Positions 28,502 through 37,456 of a stretch of DNA of 52,031 nt are shown piece by piece. The notes below the pieces were generated by a model. It searched no databases. It was not told the origin of the DNA and saw only the letters and a program-made list of their open reading frames with translations. The position numbers were made by a program, and so were the translations under genes. Origin of the DNA: Lautropia sp. SCN 69-89. Its GTDB lineage: Bacteria; Pseudomonadota; Gammaproteobacteria; Burkholderiales; Burkholderiaceae_E. Position 1 is the first letter of the stretch. Every line of letters starts with the position of its first letter. Where the stretch lies: contig MEED01000004.1 of assembly GCA_001724855.1 (NCBI GenBank), positions 1 to 52,031 of the forward strand. The letters run 5' to 3'.

Positions 28502-29310
28502 GCGCGCGCCGGCCGCTGGTGCGGGTCTCGCACGCCGGCGCGGTGGCCACGCTGACGCTGGCGCGCCCGGCGATGCGCAACGCGCTGGTGCCCGACCTGC
28601 TGCTCGACCTGTGCGTGGCGCTCGAGGAAACCGCGAGGCGCGGCGACACGCGCGCGGTGATCCTCGCCGCCGACGGCGACGCGTTCTCCATCGGCGGCGA
28701 CATGCGTCGCTTCGCCCGCGAGATGAAGGGCAGCGCGCTCGAAACCTACGCGGCCGAACTGGTCGGGCTGCTGAACCAGTCGATCCTGTCGCTGCTCAGG
28801 TTGCCGCAGCCGGTGGTCGCGGCGATGCACGGCCTGGTCACCGGCGGTTCGGTCGGCCTGGTGCTGGCCAGCGACGTCGTCATCGCGGCCGACGACGCGG
28901 CCTTCAAGGCGCACTATGCGAGCGCCGGTTTCACCCCCGACGGCGGCTGGACCGCGCTGCTGCCGGCGCTGGTCGGGCGACGGCGCGCGGCCGCCTGCGT
29001 GCTGCTGAACCGCACGGTGAGCGCGGCCGAGGCGCAGGCCTGGGGCATGGTCACGCAGCTCGCGCCACGCGAGCAGGTGGCGGCGCTGGCGCGCGAGGCG
29101 GCCCAGCGCATCGCGGCCGCGCCGATCGGGACGATGCGCGAGGGCAAGCGCCTGCTGGCCGGCGATCTCGACGCGGTCGAGCGGGCGCTCGAAGCCGAGC
29201 GGCAGCGCTTCGTCGCCGCGATCGGCGGCGCCGAGGCGCGCGAGGGCGTCGCGCGCTTCCTGCGCACTTTCACCGGCTATCCCGACGAGGCCGTGGCGCA
29301 ACGCGCCTGA
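28498..29310 (+). CDS. Enoyl-CoA hydratase/isomerase family protein
   Basis: 270 residues from GTG 28498, overlapping the preceding stop by 4 bp. Crotonase-fold motifs: VATLTLARPAMRNAL, FSIGGDMRRFA for CoA binding, and AAMHGLVTGGSVGLVLASDVVIAADDAAFKAHYASAGFTPDGGWTALLP for the oxyanion hole and active-site region. The usual second catalytic Glu position is occupied by Asp-Gly (TPDGG), seen in many isomerase-like members. It belongs to the acyl-CoA operon with the ligase and MaoC-like genes. Confidence 0.9.
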   Translation: MSARRPLVRVSHAGAVATLTLARPAMRNALVPDLLLDLCVALEETARRGDTRAVILAADGDAFSIGGDMRRFAREMKGSALETYAAELVGLLNQSILSLLRLPQPVVAAMHGLVTGGSVGLVLASDVVIAADDAAFKAHYASAGFTPDGGWTALLPALVGRRRAAACVLLNRTVSAAEAQAWGMVTQLAPREQVAALAREAAQRIAAAPIGTMREGKRLLAGDLDAVERALEAERQRFVAAIGGAEAREGVARFLRTFTGYPDEAVAQRA

Positions 29311-29339
29311 CGGCGGCCGGATCGGTCAGCGAGCGAGCC

Positions 29340-30920
29340 ATGTACGTCGTCGACTGGTTGCACAAGCAGGCCCAGCACCATCCGGACCGGCCCGCGCTGG
29401 TCGACAGCGCCAGCGGCGAGGCACGCAGCTACCGGCAGGTGAACGAGCGTGCCAGCCGCTTCGCCGAACTGCTCATCGCGCGCTGGCGACTGCCGCCGGG
29501 CGCCAGGGTCGCGGTGCTCGCCGGCAACTCGGCCGACTACCTCGAAATGCTCTATGGCTGCGCGAAAGCGGGCGTGGTCATGGTTTGCCTGAACTGGCGG
29601 CTGCCGGCCGGCGAGCTGGCGCCGATCGTCGACGATGCGCAGCCGCAGGCCTTCGTCTGCGGCGAGGAGTTCCTCGCGGTGGCCGCGACCGTGCTCGCGG
29701 GCCGCGCGCCGCTGCCGGGCCTCGTCGTGCGCGGCGCGCCGGGTGCGAAGGAGGCGCGGCCGGCCGCGGGGACGCCGCCGGGGCGCCATCGCGAGTTGTC
29801 GGCCTGGCCCGATTACGAAGCGGCGCTCGAATCCTCCAGCGGGCGCATCGTCGAGATGCCGTGCAGGCCGATGGACGAGGCCTGGTACCTGCTCTACACC
29901 TCGGGCACCACCGGCAAGCCGAAGGGCGTGATCCAGACCTACGGCATGGCGTTCTTCAACGCGGTGCACGCGATGCTCGCCACGAAGCTCTCGGGCGACG
30001 ACGTGCTGCTGGCCGCGCTGCCGTTCTTCCACACCGGCGGGCTGAACCTGTACGCGAACCCGATCCTGTTCGCCGGGGGCACCGTCGTGGTGATGCGCCA
30101 GTTCGACGCCGGCGAGGCGCTGCGCTGGCTGGAGACGGAGATCACGCAGTTCCTCGGCGTGCCGGCGGTCTACCTGTTCATCGCCCAGCACCCGCGATTC
30201 GCCGATGCGCGATTCGCGAAGATGCGCCACTGGTCGGCGGGCGGCTCGCCGATGCCGCTGGCGCTGCTGGAGACCTGGGCGAAGAAGGGCGTCACGATCT
30301 GCTTCGGCTTCGGCATGACCGAAACCGGCCCCACGGTGTTCATTCCCGACGAGGCGACCGCGCGCGCCAAGCCGGGCAGCGTCGGCAAGCCGGTGGGCAC
30401 GATGCTCACCCGCGTGGTCGATGCGCAGGGCCGCGATTGCGCGGCCAACGAGCGCGGCGAACTGCTGATCAAGGGGCCGGGGGTCACGCCGGGCTACTGG
30501 AACAACGCCGAGGCGACACAGGCGGCGATCCGCGACGGCTGGCTGCACACCGGCGACGTCGCGTACTTCGACGACGACGGCGACTACTGGATCGTCGACC
30601 GCCTGAAGGACATGTTCATCTCGGGCGGCGAGAACGTCTACCCGGCCGAGATCGAGAACCTGCTGTACCGGATGCCGGGCGTGGCCGAGGCCGCGGTGAT
30701 CGGCGTGCCCGACCCGAAGTGGGTCGAGGTCGGCCTCGCGGTGATCGTACTCGAGCCGGGCGCATGGCTCGACGAGGCCTCGGTGCAGGCGTATTGTCGC
30801 GAGCGGCTGGCGGGCTACAAGGTGCCGCGGCACGTGCGCTTCGTCGATGCGCTGCCACGCACGCCGGCCGGAAAGGTCGAGAAACCGGCGCTGCGGCAGC
30901 GCTACGCGGGGGGAACGTGA
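29340..30920 (+). CDS. Acyl-CoA synthetase (AMP-forming ligase)
   Basis: 526 residues from ATG 29340. Core motifs are intact: YTSGTTGKPKG (near 184-194), GFGMTETGPT, LHTGDVAYFDDDGDYWIVDRLKDMFISGGENVYPAEIE, and the catalytic Lys in PRTPAGKVEKPAL. It would activate a carboxylic acid with ATP and CoA; long-chain, medium-chain and aromatic acids are all possible. It lies between an enoyl-CoA hydratase and a MaoC-like gene, which fits side-chain or beta-oxidation of an imported acid. Confidence 0.93.
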   Translation: MYVVDWLHKQAQHHPDRPALVDSASGEARSYRQVNERASRFAELLIARWRLPPGARVAVLAGNSADYLEMLYGCAKAGVVMVCLNWRLPAGELAPIVDDAQPQAFVCGEEFLAVAATVLAGRAPLPGLVVRGAPGAKEARPAAGTPPGRHRELSAWPDYEAALESSSGRIVEMPCRPMDEAWYLLYTSGTTGKPKGVIQTYGMAFFNAVHAMLATKLSGDDVLLAALPFFHTGGLNLYANPILFAGGTVVVMRQFDAGEALRWLETEITQFLGVPAVYLFIAQHPRFADARFAKMRHWSAGGSPMPLALLETWAKKGVTICFGFGMTETGPTVFIPDEATARAKPGSVGKPVGTMLTRVVDAQGRDCAANERGELLIKGPGVTPGYWNNAEATQAAIRDGWLHTGDVAYFDDDGDYWIVDRLKDMFISGGENVYPAEIENLLYRMPGVAEAAVIGVPDPKWVEVGLAVIVLEPGAWLDEASVQAYCRERLAGYKVPRHVRFVDALPRTPAGKVEKPALRQRYAGGT

Positions 30921-31840
30921 TGCGCATGGTCACCCAGCGCGACTTCGACCGCTTCGCGGCACTGTCGCGCGACGACAACCCGATCCACTGCGATCCAGCC
31001 TTCGCGCGCGGCACGCACTTCGGTGCCACCGTCGCGCACGGGATGTTCCTCTACGGGCTGATCTGCGGCGCGCTCACGCGCAAGCTCGCAACGCCCTGGT
31101 TGCCGGTTGCGCAGACGCTCGTGTTTCCTGCGCCGACCTTCGCCGGCGACACGGTCGCGGTGCGAGTGGCCTCGCGCGAATCCGCACAGGCGTTCGACGT
31201 GGGCATCGCGGTCGAACGCGACGGGCGGATGACCGATACCGCGATCGGGGAAGCCGTCGTGATGCGCGCCGCCGAGGGGGGTGCCGGCAGATCGGCGAGG
31301 GACGACAGCGAGCCCGACACCTTGCCGCTGGGAACGGGGCCCGACACCGTTCCGCTGGCCGGGCGTTCCGGCTCGATCGAACCGGCTGCGCTCGCGGCGC
31401 CCGATGCCCGGCCAGGGTTGCTGTTCGGCCTGGAGGCAGGCCAGCGCGCGAAGGCGGCGCGCCGCTTCGACGCCGGCGACCTCGACGAGTACGCAGACCT
31501 GTGCGGCGACGCCAACCCGCTGGTCCTGGATGTGGGCGCGGCGCGACGCGCCGGTCTCCCCGCGCGCGTGGTACCCGGCCCGCTGCTCGCGGGCATGTTC
31601 TCCGACCTGCTCGGCACGAAGCTGCCCGGGCGCGGCACCGGATGGATGAAGCAGTCGCTGCGCTTCCTGAAGCCGGCGCATCCCGGCCAGTCGTTGCACG
31701 CGATGGTCGAAGTGGTGCGGGTGCGGCCCGACAAGCAGCTGGTGAACCTGCGCAGCACGGTGCGCGATGTCGGCGGTGCCTTGCTGGTCGACGGCGAGGC
31801 GCTGGTGCTGGTGCGCAACCTGGAGCGCGGGCGCGCCTGA
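30920..31840 (+). CDS. MaoC-like double hot-dog domain protein
   Basis: 306 residues from ATG 30920, sharing one base with the preceding stop (TGATG). The first half carries the (R)-hydratase-like motif ALSRDDNPIHCD and AHGMFLYGLI. A Gly/Asp/Pro linker follows, then a second half with YADLCGDANPLVLD, PGPLLAGMFSDLLG and FLKPAHPGQSL. The catalytic Asp/His pair is seen only in the first half; the second has Leu at the His position. It probably hydrates an enoyl-CoA made by the neighbouring enzymes. Confidence 0.88.
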   Translation: MRMVTQRDFDRFAALSRDDNPIHCDPAFARGTHFGATVAHGMFLYGLICGALTRKLATPWLPVAQTLVFPAPTFAGDTVAVRVASRESAQAFDVGIAVERDGRMTDTAIGEAVVMRAAEGGAGRSARDDSEPDTLPLGTGPDTVPLAGRSGSIEPAALAAPDARPGLLFGLEAGQRAKAARRFDAGDLDEYADLCGDANPLVLDVGAARRAGLPARVVPGPLLAGMFSDLLGTKLPGRGTGWMKQSLRFLKPAHPGQSLHAMVEVVRVRPDKQLVNLRSTVRDVGGALLVDGEALVLVRNLERGRA

Positions 31841-31873
31841 GCACCGGCGCCCGGACGCGCGAGGACGTCGACG

Positions 31874-32674
31874 ATGAACGAGCCAGCCACCACGACACAA
31901 CCGGCTATCTTCTACGGGCACGGCAGCCCGATGAACACGCTCGAGCCGAACCGGCACACCGAGGCGTGGCGGCGAAGCGGCGCGGCAGGGCCGCGTCCGC
32001 GTGCAATTCTCGCGATCTCGGCGCACTGGTACGTCGAAGAAACTGCGGTAACCGCGATGGCGCGACCGCGCACGATCCACGACTTCTACGGGTTCCCCGC
32101 CGCGCTGCACGCGTTCGATTACCCGGCGCCCGGCGACCCCGCGCTGGCCGAGCGGGTTCGCGCGCTGCTGGCGCCGCTGCCGGTGCGCGCCGACCACGAC
32201 TGGGGCCTGGACCATGGTACCTGGTCGGTGCTGGCGCACGTCTACCCCGATGCCGACGTGCCGGTCGTTCAGCTGAGCCTGGATGCGCGGCGCGACGCGG
32301 CGTTCCATTACGAACTGGGCCGTGGGCTCGGCGTGCTTCGCGACGAGGGTGTGCGAATCGTCGGCAGCGGCAACGCGGTGCACCACCTCGGGCTGCTGGC
32401 GCGCCGCGCCGATGCGCCGCCGCACGACTGGGCGCTCGCGTTCGAGGCGCAGGTGCGCGACTGCGTGCTGCGCGACGACGTCGCGCCGCTGATCGACTAC
32501 GAGAGATTCGGCGAGGCGGCGCGGCTCGCGGTGCCCACGCCGGAGCACTACCTGCCGCTGCTGACGGTGCTTGGTGCGCGCCGCCCGGATGACCGGGCGG
32601 CGATCCTGACGGAAGGCATCGAGCTGGGCTCGATCGGGATGCTGTCGTTCGCGCTCGATCGGGCCGCAGCCTGA
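31874..32674 (+). CDS. DODA-type extradiol ring-opening dioxygenase (YgiD family)
   Basis: 266 residues with GAGGA 9 nt before the ATG. Probable metal ligands are His16 (IFYGHGSPMN), His51 (AISAHWYVEE) and the His pair of SGNAVHHLG. Conserved DWGLDHGTWSVLAHVYPDADVPVVQLS and SIGMLSF mark the 4,5-DOPA dioxygenase-like YgiD family, a LigB-type fold using Zn or Fe. The natural substrate in bacteria is uncertain. It follows the acyl-CoA genes by 33 nt and may be the last gene of that operon. Confidence 0.9.
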   Translation: MNEPATTTQPAIFYGHGSPMNTLEPNRHTEAWRRSGAAGPRPRAILAISAHWYVEETAVTAMARPRTIHDFYGFPAALHAFDYPAPGDPALAERVRALLAPLPVRADHDWGLDHGTWSVLAHVYPDADVPVVQLSLDARRDAAFHYELGRGLGVLRDEGVRIVGSGNAVHHLGLLARRADAPPHDWALAFEAQVRDCVLRDDVAPLIDYERFGEAARLAVPTPEHYLPLLTVLGARRPDDRAAILTEGIELGSIGMLSFALDRAAA

Positions 32675-32693
32675 TCGAGCGCGGCGCGACGGA

Positions 32694-33590
32694 TTACTTG
32701 ACCGCGGCCATCATGTGTTCGACGGCCGCCCGCACCTGTGCGTCGGACAGGTTGGCGTTGCCGCCGCGCGGCGGCATCGCACGGATGCCGTCGATCGCGT
32801 GCTTGACCAGCGTGTCTTCGCCGGCGGCGACGCGCGGCGCCCAGGCGCCCTTGTCGCCGTACTTCGGCGCCCCGGCCACGCCAGTGCCGTGACAGACCAT
32901 GCACGAAGCGTCGTAGACCTTCTTGCCCTCTTCGGAGGACGCGGCGCTGGCGGCCGGGGCGGCAGGAGCCGGCGCCGCTGCGGCGGCCGGCGCTGCAGCC
33001 GCAGGAGCCGCGGCGGCCGGTGCAGGAGCCGCAGCCGCAGGAGCTGCAGCCGCCGTCGCGGGTGGCGCGGCCTCCGGTTTCGCTTCGGCAGCCTTCGGCG
33101 CCTCGGCCTTCGGCTCTTCGAACTTGCCGCCGGCCTTGTTGGCCAGGTAGACCACGGCGCGCGTGACTTCGGCGTCGCTGAAGTCGCCCCCGCCCTGCGG
33201 CGGCATCGCGTTCTTGCCCTTGAGCGCCGAAGTCGTCAGCGCCTGCAGACCGGTCTTGATGCGCGCCGACCAGGCGCCCGCATCGCCGATCTTCGGTGCC
33301 CCCGCCACGCCGCTGGCATGGCAGGCCGCGCATTGCGCGTTGTAGACCTGCTCGCCGGTTCTCATCACGGCGGGCGCGCTCGCGTCGCGCAGTTCGAAGC
33401 CGGCCACCGGCTGGATGCGCGTCTCGATCGCCTCCGGCGTCATCGCATCGGCGCCGGCGCCGGTGCGGGTGCTGCTGCCGACGAACTTGACGAGAAGCAC
33501 GATGATCGTGATCGGCACCACGAAGGCCAGCACGATCACGGTGATCAGCTGCCGGGGAGTCTTGATGAATCCTTGGTGTTCGTCGCTCAT
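32694..33590 (-). CDS. Membrane-anchored diheme cytochrome c5-type protein
   Basis: 298 residues. A membrane segment (about 15-36) follows a short cytoplasmic tail. Two class I cytochrome domains bind heme through CAACH (Cys87, Cys90, His91) and CMVCH (near 228), each with a later MPPQGGG or MPPRGG Met ligand region. They are joined by an Ala/Pro-rich linker of about 60 residues encoded by repetitive GCN-rich DNA (about 32940-33080). It should pass electrons in the periplasm, perhaps to a terminal oxidase. Confidence 0.93.
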   Translation of the reverse strand: MSDEHQGFIKTPRQLITVIVLAFVVPITIIVLLVKFVGSSTRTGAGADAMTPEAIETRIQPVAGFELRDASAPAVMRTGEQVYNAQCAACHASGVAGAPKIGDAGAWSARIKTGLQALTTSALKGKNAMPPQGGGDFSDAEVTRAVVYLANKAGGKFEEPKAEAPKAAEAKPEAAPPATAAAAPAAAAPAPAAAAPAAAAPAAAAAPAPAAPAASAASSEEGKKVYDASCMVCHGTGVAGAPKYGDKGAWAPRVAAGEDTLVKHAIDGIRAMPPRGGNANLSDAQVRAAVEHMMAAVK

Positions 33591-33634
33591 TGTTCCGCAG
33601 CCGGTTGATTGAACGAAACGCGAGATTATATCCG

Positions 33635-34081
33635 CTACTTCCCTTGCGTCAGGCTCGCAAGCCGTTCCGCGATTTCTTCCTCGATCTCCGCGAGCATGTC
33701 GGCATCGGGGTCTTGCCAGTCGCCGCCTGCCGCGCGCGCCATGTAGGCGGTGGCACGCGCGAATTCCTCGAGCGAGAGGCCGGGTTGGCCGCCGCGCGCA
33801 GGCATGCCGCGCACGCCTACCCACGCATGCGCGGTGAGCGTATCCTGCCCCTCGTCGACCAGCGGTTTCCAGGCCTGGCGGTCGCCCAGTCGCGGCGCGT
33901 TCTCGACGCCAGTGGCATGGCAGGCCATGCATACCTGCCGGTAGACCTGTTCGCCCGGGGCAAGGGGGCGATAAGGCACTTCGGCCGATACGCAGGCGGC
34001 CACGGCAAGGGCCGTGGACGCGACGCCGACCGGCTTCCGGAACCTGCGGGCCGATGCGGACAAGGCACGAATCGCGGACAC
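33635..34081 (-). CDS. Cytochrome c5-type monoheme lipoprotein
   Basis: 148 residues from GTG 34081, chosen because GGAGCAGCCT precedes it and a lipoprotein signal follows (ALAVAAC, Cys30). Heme is bound through CMACH (Cys51, Cys54, His55); the Met ligand region is GVRGMPARGG. It precedes the diheme cytochrome gene by 44 nt on the same strand, and the two probably form an operon. A short acidic helix (LAEIEEEIAERL) closes the protein. Confidence 0.88.
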   Translation of the reverse strand: MSAIRALSASARRFRKPVGVASTALAVAACVSAEVPYRPLAPGEQVYRQVCMACHATGVENAPRLGDRQAWKPLVDEGQDTLTAHAWVGVRGMPARGGQPGLSLEEFARATAYMARAAGGDWQDPDADMLAEIEEEIAERLASLTQGK

Positions 34082-34183
34082 AGGCTGCTCCGGAATGGAT
34101 CGACGTCGCGATCGTAGCCGAACGCCGCGGCGCTGAGGCGAATCGTGCCGATCGCGCCGGGTCGTCGAGGCACGGAGTTCGTC

Positions 34184-34630
34184 ATGCCACGGAACGTCGA
34201 TGATGCGGGCGCCCGAAGAAACCGTGGTCGCCGCGCGGCCTGGGTGCTGGTTCTGTCGCTCGTCGGAATGCCCTGGGCGAGCTGGGCGCAGGCGCCGTCC
34301 CCACCGTCCACCCAGTCGCTCAGCCAGGACGGCGTGACCTTGAAGGTCACGCCGATGCCGCGGGTGCCGGGCGCAGCCACCTGGGACTTCAAGGTCGTCC
34401 TGGAGACCCATTCGCAGGCACTGGTCGACGACCTGACACGGACGGCCACGCTGGTCACCGACGACGGCCGAAGCCTGAAGCCGACGGCGTGGTCCGGTTC
34501 CGGTCCCGGAGGACATCATCGCGAAGGGGTGCTCCACTTCGCCATGCCGGAGCCGCAGCCGGGTGCCTTCGAATTGCGCATCTCGCGCGCCGGTGAATCG
34601 AAGGCTCGCGTCTTTCGCTGGACGCGGTAA
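34184..34630 (+). CDS. Periplasmic protein of unknown function preceding the copper ATPase
   Basis: 148 residues from ATG 34184 (GGAG 6 nt upstream; a GTG at 34145 is an alternative). A signal peptide is seen (AAWVLVLSLVGMPWASWAQA). The mature part is a small beta-rich domain: VTLKVTPMPRVPGAATWDFKVVLETHSQAL, TATLVTDDGRSLKP, SGSGPGGHHREGVLHFAMPEPQPGAFELRIS. I do not recognise a named family. It lies 30 nt before the CCAH membrane protein and the CopA gene, so a metal-handling role is inferred only from context. Confidence 0.7.
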   Translation: MPRNVDDAGARRNRGRRAAWVLVLSLVGMPWASWAQAPSPPSTQSLSQDGVTLKVTPMPRVPGAATWDFKVVLETHSQALVDDLTRTATLVTDDGRSLKPTAWSGSGPGGHHREGVLHFAMPEPQPGAFELRISRAGESKARVFRWTR

Positions 34631-34660
34631 CCCGATCGAAGCCGTTCGGAGGGACATCCC

Positions 34661-35155
34661 ATGGCAATCGCGGATCACTCGACGGCCCGGGACGGGACGC
34701 GACGGCGTGAGTGGGCGCGCGCTGCCGCATGGGGCGTTCTCGGCATGCTCGGGCTGCTGCTGCTCTATTTCGGCGTGCTCGGTGCGGTGTCCGGCTTCGG
34801 CTACGCGCTCGGGCAGTTCGCGGAGTTCTGGCCGTTCGTCGTCGCGCTCGCAGCGGGATTCGGGACGCAGGCAGGTATCTTCGCGTGGCTGCACCGCGCG
34901 GTCCATGCCGCGCACGGCTCGGGCAAGATCGTCGCCGCGAGCGGCACCACATCGGGCGCGGCCATGGTGTCGTGTTGCGCGCACTACCTGGTCAACCTGT
35001 TGCCGGCGCTGGGTGCCGCAGGAGTCGTCACCTTCGTGTCGCAGTACCAGATCGCGCTGTTCTGGGTCGGGCTCATCGCGAACGCGCTCGGCATCGCCTA
35101 CATGGGGCGGCGTGCCACCGCCCTGGTTCGCGAGATGCACCACGGTCATCAGTGA
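34661..35155 (+). CDS. Four-helix membrane protein with CCxH motif, copper locus
   Basis: 164 residues with four predicted membrane segments (about 24-46, 56-76, 98-118, 122-145). [14 protein letters not shown] places Cys105, Cys106 and His108 within the third segment, a plausible metal site. The C-terminus is His-rich (REMHHGHQ). The stop overlaps a possible GTG start of copA (GTGA), so the two are probably translated together. It may pass or sense copper; no experimental family name comes to mind. Confidence 0.75.
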   Translation: MAIADHSTARDGTRRREWARAAAWGVLGMLGLLLLYFGVLGAVSGFGYALGQFAEFWPFVVALAAGFGTQAGIFAWLHRAVHAAHGSGKIVAASGTTSGAAMVSCCAHYLVNLLPALGAAGVVTFVSQYQIALFWVGLIANALGIAYMGRRATALVREMHHGHQ

Positions 35156-35160
35156 TCGAT

Positions 35161-37443
35161 ATGGACGCACGTCATGACGACCCGCATCCGGCGAGTAGAG
35201 CGGATCACGGGCATCACGGACACGAGCATCACGGACATGAGCATCAGGGAGGCGGCGAACGCCCGGGGCGCCCCGTGGCTGCGCCACCGTCGCCCCCGTC
35301 CGGGGCGGTGATTCCGGAGGGCACGATCTACACCTGTCCGATGCACCCGGAGATTCGCCGCACCGCGCCGGGCAACTGCCCCATCTGCGGCATGGCGCTC
35401 GAACCGCTGATGCCCGGCCTCGGCGACGACGAAAATCCCGAGTTGCGCGATTTCACCCGGCGCTTCTGGTGGACCCTGCCCGCCAGCGTCGTCGTGCTCG
35501 TGCTGGCCATGGCCGGGCACCTGCTCGGCTGGCTCTCGCCGCGCGCGCAGTCCTGGGTCGAACTCGTGCTGTCGGCGCCGGTCGTGCTGTGGGGCGGCTG
35601 GCCGTTCTTCACGCGGATGGTGCAGTCGGTCCGCAACGCCAGCCCGAACATGTGGACGCTGATCGGCCTGGGCGTTGGCGCGGCCTTCGTCTACAGCGTC
35701 GCGGCGACGCTGGCGCCCCACTGGTTCCCGGCGTCGTTCATGGCTCACGGCCGAGTCGCCGTCTATTTCGAGGCGGCAGCCGTGATCGTCTCGCTCACGC
35801 TGCTCGGCCAGGTGCTCGAGCTCAGGGCTCGGGGACAGACTTCCGCCGCGATCAAGGCGCTGCTGGGGCTCGCGCCGAAGACCGCGCGACGCCTGAACGA
35901 CGACGGCACCGAGCAGGACGTGCCGCTTTCGCACGTCCACGTCGGAGACCGGCTGCGCGTGCGCCCCGGCGAGAAGGTTCCGGTCGACGGCATCGTGCTC
36001 GACGGCGAGAGCCCGATCGACGAATCGATGCTCACCGGCGAACCGGTTCCGGTCGGCAAGCGGGTCGGCGACCGGTTGATCGGGGCGACGCTGAACACCA
36101 GCGGCGCGCTGGTGATGCGCGCGGAGCGCGTGGGCGCCGAAACGATGCTGTCGCAGATCGTGAACATGGTCGCGCAGGCGCAGCGCTCGCGCGCGCCGAT
36201 GCAGCGGATGGCCGACCGCGTGGCCGGCTGGTTCGTGCTCGCGGTGATCGCGGCCGCGGCCGCGACCTTCCTCGTCTGGGGCCTGTTCGGTCCGCAGCCC
36301 AGCTGGGTGTTCGCGACGATCAATTCGCTGGCCGTGCTGATCATCGCGTGCCCGTGCGCGCTGGGTCTGGCGACGCCGATGTCGATCATGGTGGCCACCG
36401 GGAAGGCGGCGTCGCAGGGGATCCTGTTCCGCGACGCGGCAGCGATCGAGGGCTTCCGCAAGATCGACACGCTGGTCGTCGACAAGACCGGAACGCTGAC
36501 CGAGGGTCGGCCGGCGTTCGACTCTGTCGTGCCGGCTCCCGGCTTTCTCGAGGACGAGGTGCTGGCACTTGCCGCCAGCCTCGACCAGGGCTCCGAGCAC
36601 CCGCTGGCCGAGGCGATCGTCGCCGAAGCGCGGCGGCGCGGCCTCGAACTCGACAAGGCGGATGCGTTCGAATCGGCGAGCGGAGTCGGCGTGCGCGGAA
36701 TCGTCGGCAGTCGCCGCCTGGCGCTGGGGAACACCGGGCTGATGCAGGCCGACGGGATTGCCTGGCAATCGCTCTCGGATCAGGCCGAGGCACTGCGCGG
36801 CAGGGGCGCCAGCGTGATGCACCTCGCGGTCGACGGCCGCCTCGCGGGGCTGCTCGCGGTCTCCGACCCGGTCAAGGCAAGCACGCCTGAGGCCCTGGCG
36901 CATCTGCGCGACGTCTCGATCCGGATCGTGATGGCCACCGGCGACGGCTGGACGACGGCACGCGCGGTCGCCGCCAGGCTGGGCATCGACGAGGTGATCG
37001 GCGAGGTTGCGCCTGCCGACAAGGTGGCCATCGTGCGACGCCTGCAGGCCGAGGGGCGCAGGGTCGCGATGGCCGGTGACGGCATCAACGACGCGCCCGC
37101 ACTCGCGCAGGCCGACATCGGCATCGCGATGGGCACCGGCACCGACGTCGCGATGAACGCCGGGCACGTCACGCTGGTCAAGGGCGACTTGCGGGCCATC
37201 GCGCGGGCGCGGGACATCTCGGAACGGACGGTGCGCAACATGCGCGAGAACCTGGGCTTCGCGCTCGTCTACAACGCACTCGGCGTGCCGATTGCCGCGG
37301 GCGTGCTGTACCCGGCATTCGGCTTGCTGCTGTCGCCGATGATCGCGGCGCTCGCGATGAGCCTGAGTTCGGTGTCGGTGGTGTCGAACGCGCTGCGGCT
37401 GCGTCGGGAGCGCGCCGGCGGCGAAGCAGTGCCGGTCCGGTAG
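35161..37443 (+). CDS. copA: Copper-translocating P-type ATPase with His-rich and HMBD N-terminus
   Basis: 760 residues from ATG 35161 (GTG 35152 is an overlapping alternative). An N-terminal His-rich stretch ([13 protein letters not shown]) precedes a heavy-metal-binding domain ([27 protein letters not shown], about 57-83) in place of ferredoxin-like HMA domains. All P-type motifs are intact: TGE loop ([10 protein letters not shown]), CPC ([15 protein letters not shown], near 397), phosphorylated Asp in DKTGT (near 441), HP in SEHPLAEAI, and [25 protein letters not shown] and [16 protein letters not shown] fit Cu+/Ag+ exporters of the CopA/SilP type. It remains whole while its neighbours cusS and cusA are broken. 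Confidence 0.95.
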   Translation: MDARHDDPHPASRADHGHHGHEHHGHEHQGGGERPGRPVAAPPSPPSGAVIPEGTIYTCPMHPEIRRTAPGNCPICGMALEPLMPGLGDDENPELRDFTRRFWWTLPASVVVLVLAMAGHLLGWLSPRAQSWVELVLSAPVVLWGGWPFFTRMVQSVRNASPNMWTLIGLGVGAAFVYSVAATLAPHWFPASFMAHGRVAVYFEAAAVIVSLTLLGQVLELRARGQTSAAIKALLGLAPKTARRLNDDGTEQDVPLSHVHVGDRLRVRPGEKVPVDGIVLDGESPIDESMLTGEPVPVGKRVGDRLIGATLNTSGALVMRAERVGAETMLSQIVNMVAQAQRSRAPMQRMADRVAGWFVLAVIAAAAATFLVWGLFGPQPSWVFATINSLAVLIIACPCALGLATPMSIMVATGKAASQGILFRDAAAIEGFRKIDTLVVDKTGTLTEGRPAFDSVVPAPGFLEDEVLALAASLDQGSEHPLAEAIVAEARRRGLELDKADAFESASGVGVRGIVGSRRLALGNTGLMQADGIAWQSLSDQAEALRGRGASVMHLAVDGRLAGLLAVSDPVKASTPEALAHLRDVSIRIVMATGDGWTTARAVAARLGIDEVIGEVAPADKVAIVRRLQAEGRRVAMAGDGINDAPALAQADIGIAMGTGTDVAMNAGHVTLVKGDLRAIARARDISERTVRNMRENLGFALVYNALGVPIAAGVLYPAFGLLLSPMIAALAMSLSSVSVVSNALRLRRERAGGEAVPVR

Positions 37444-37456
37444 AAGTCCGGAGACG

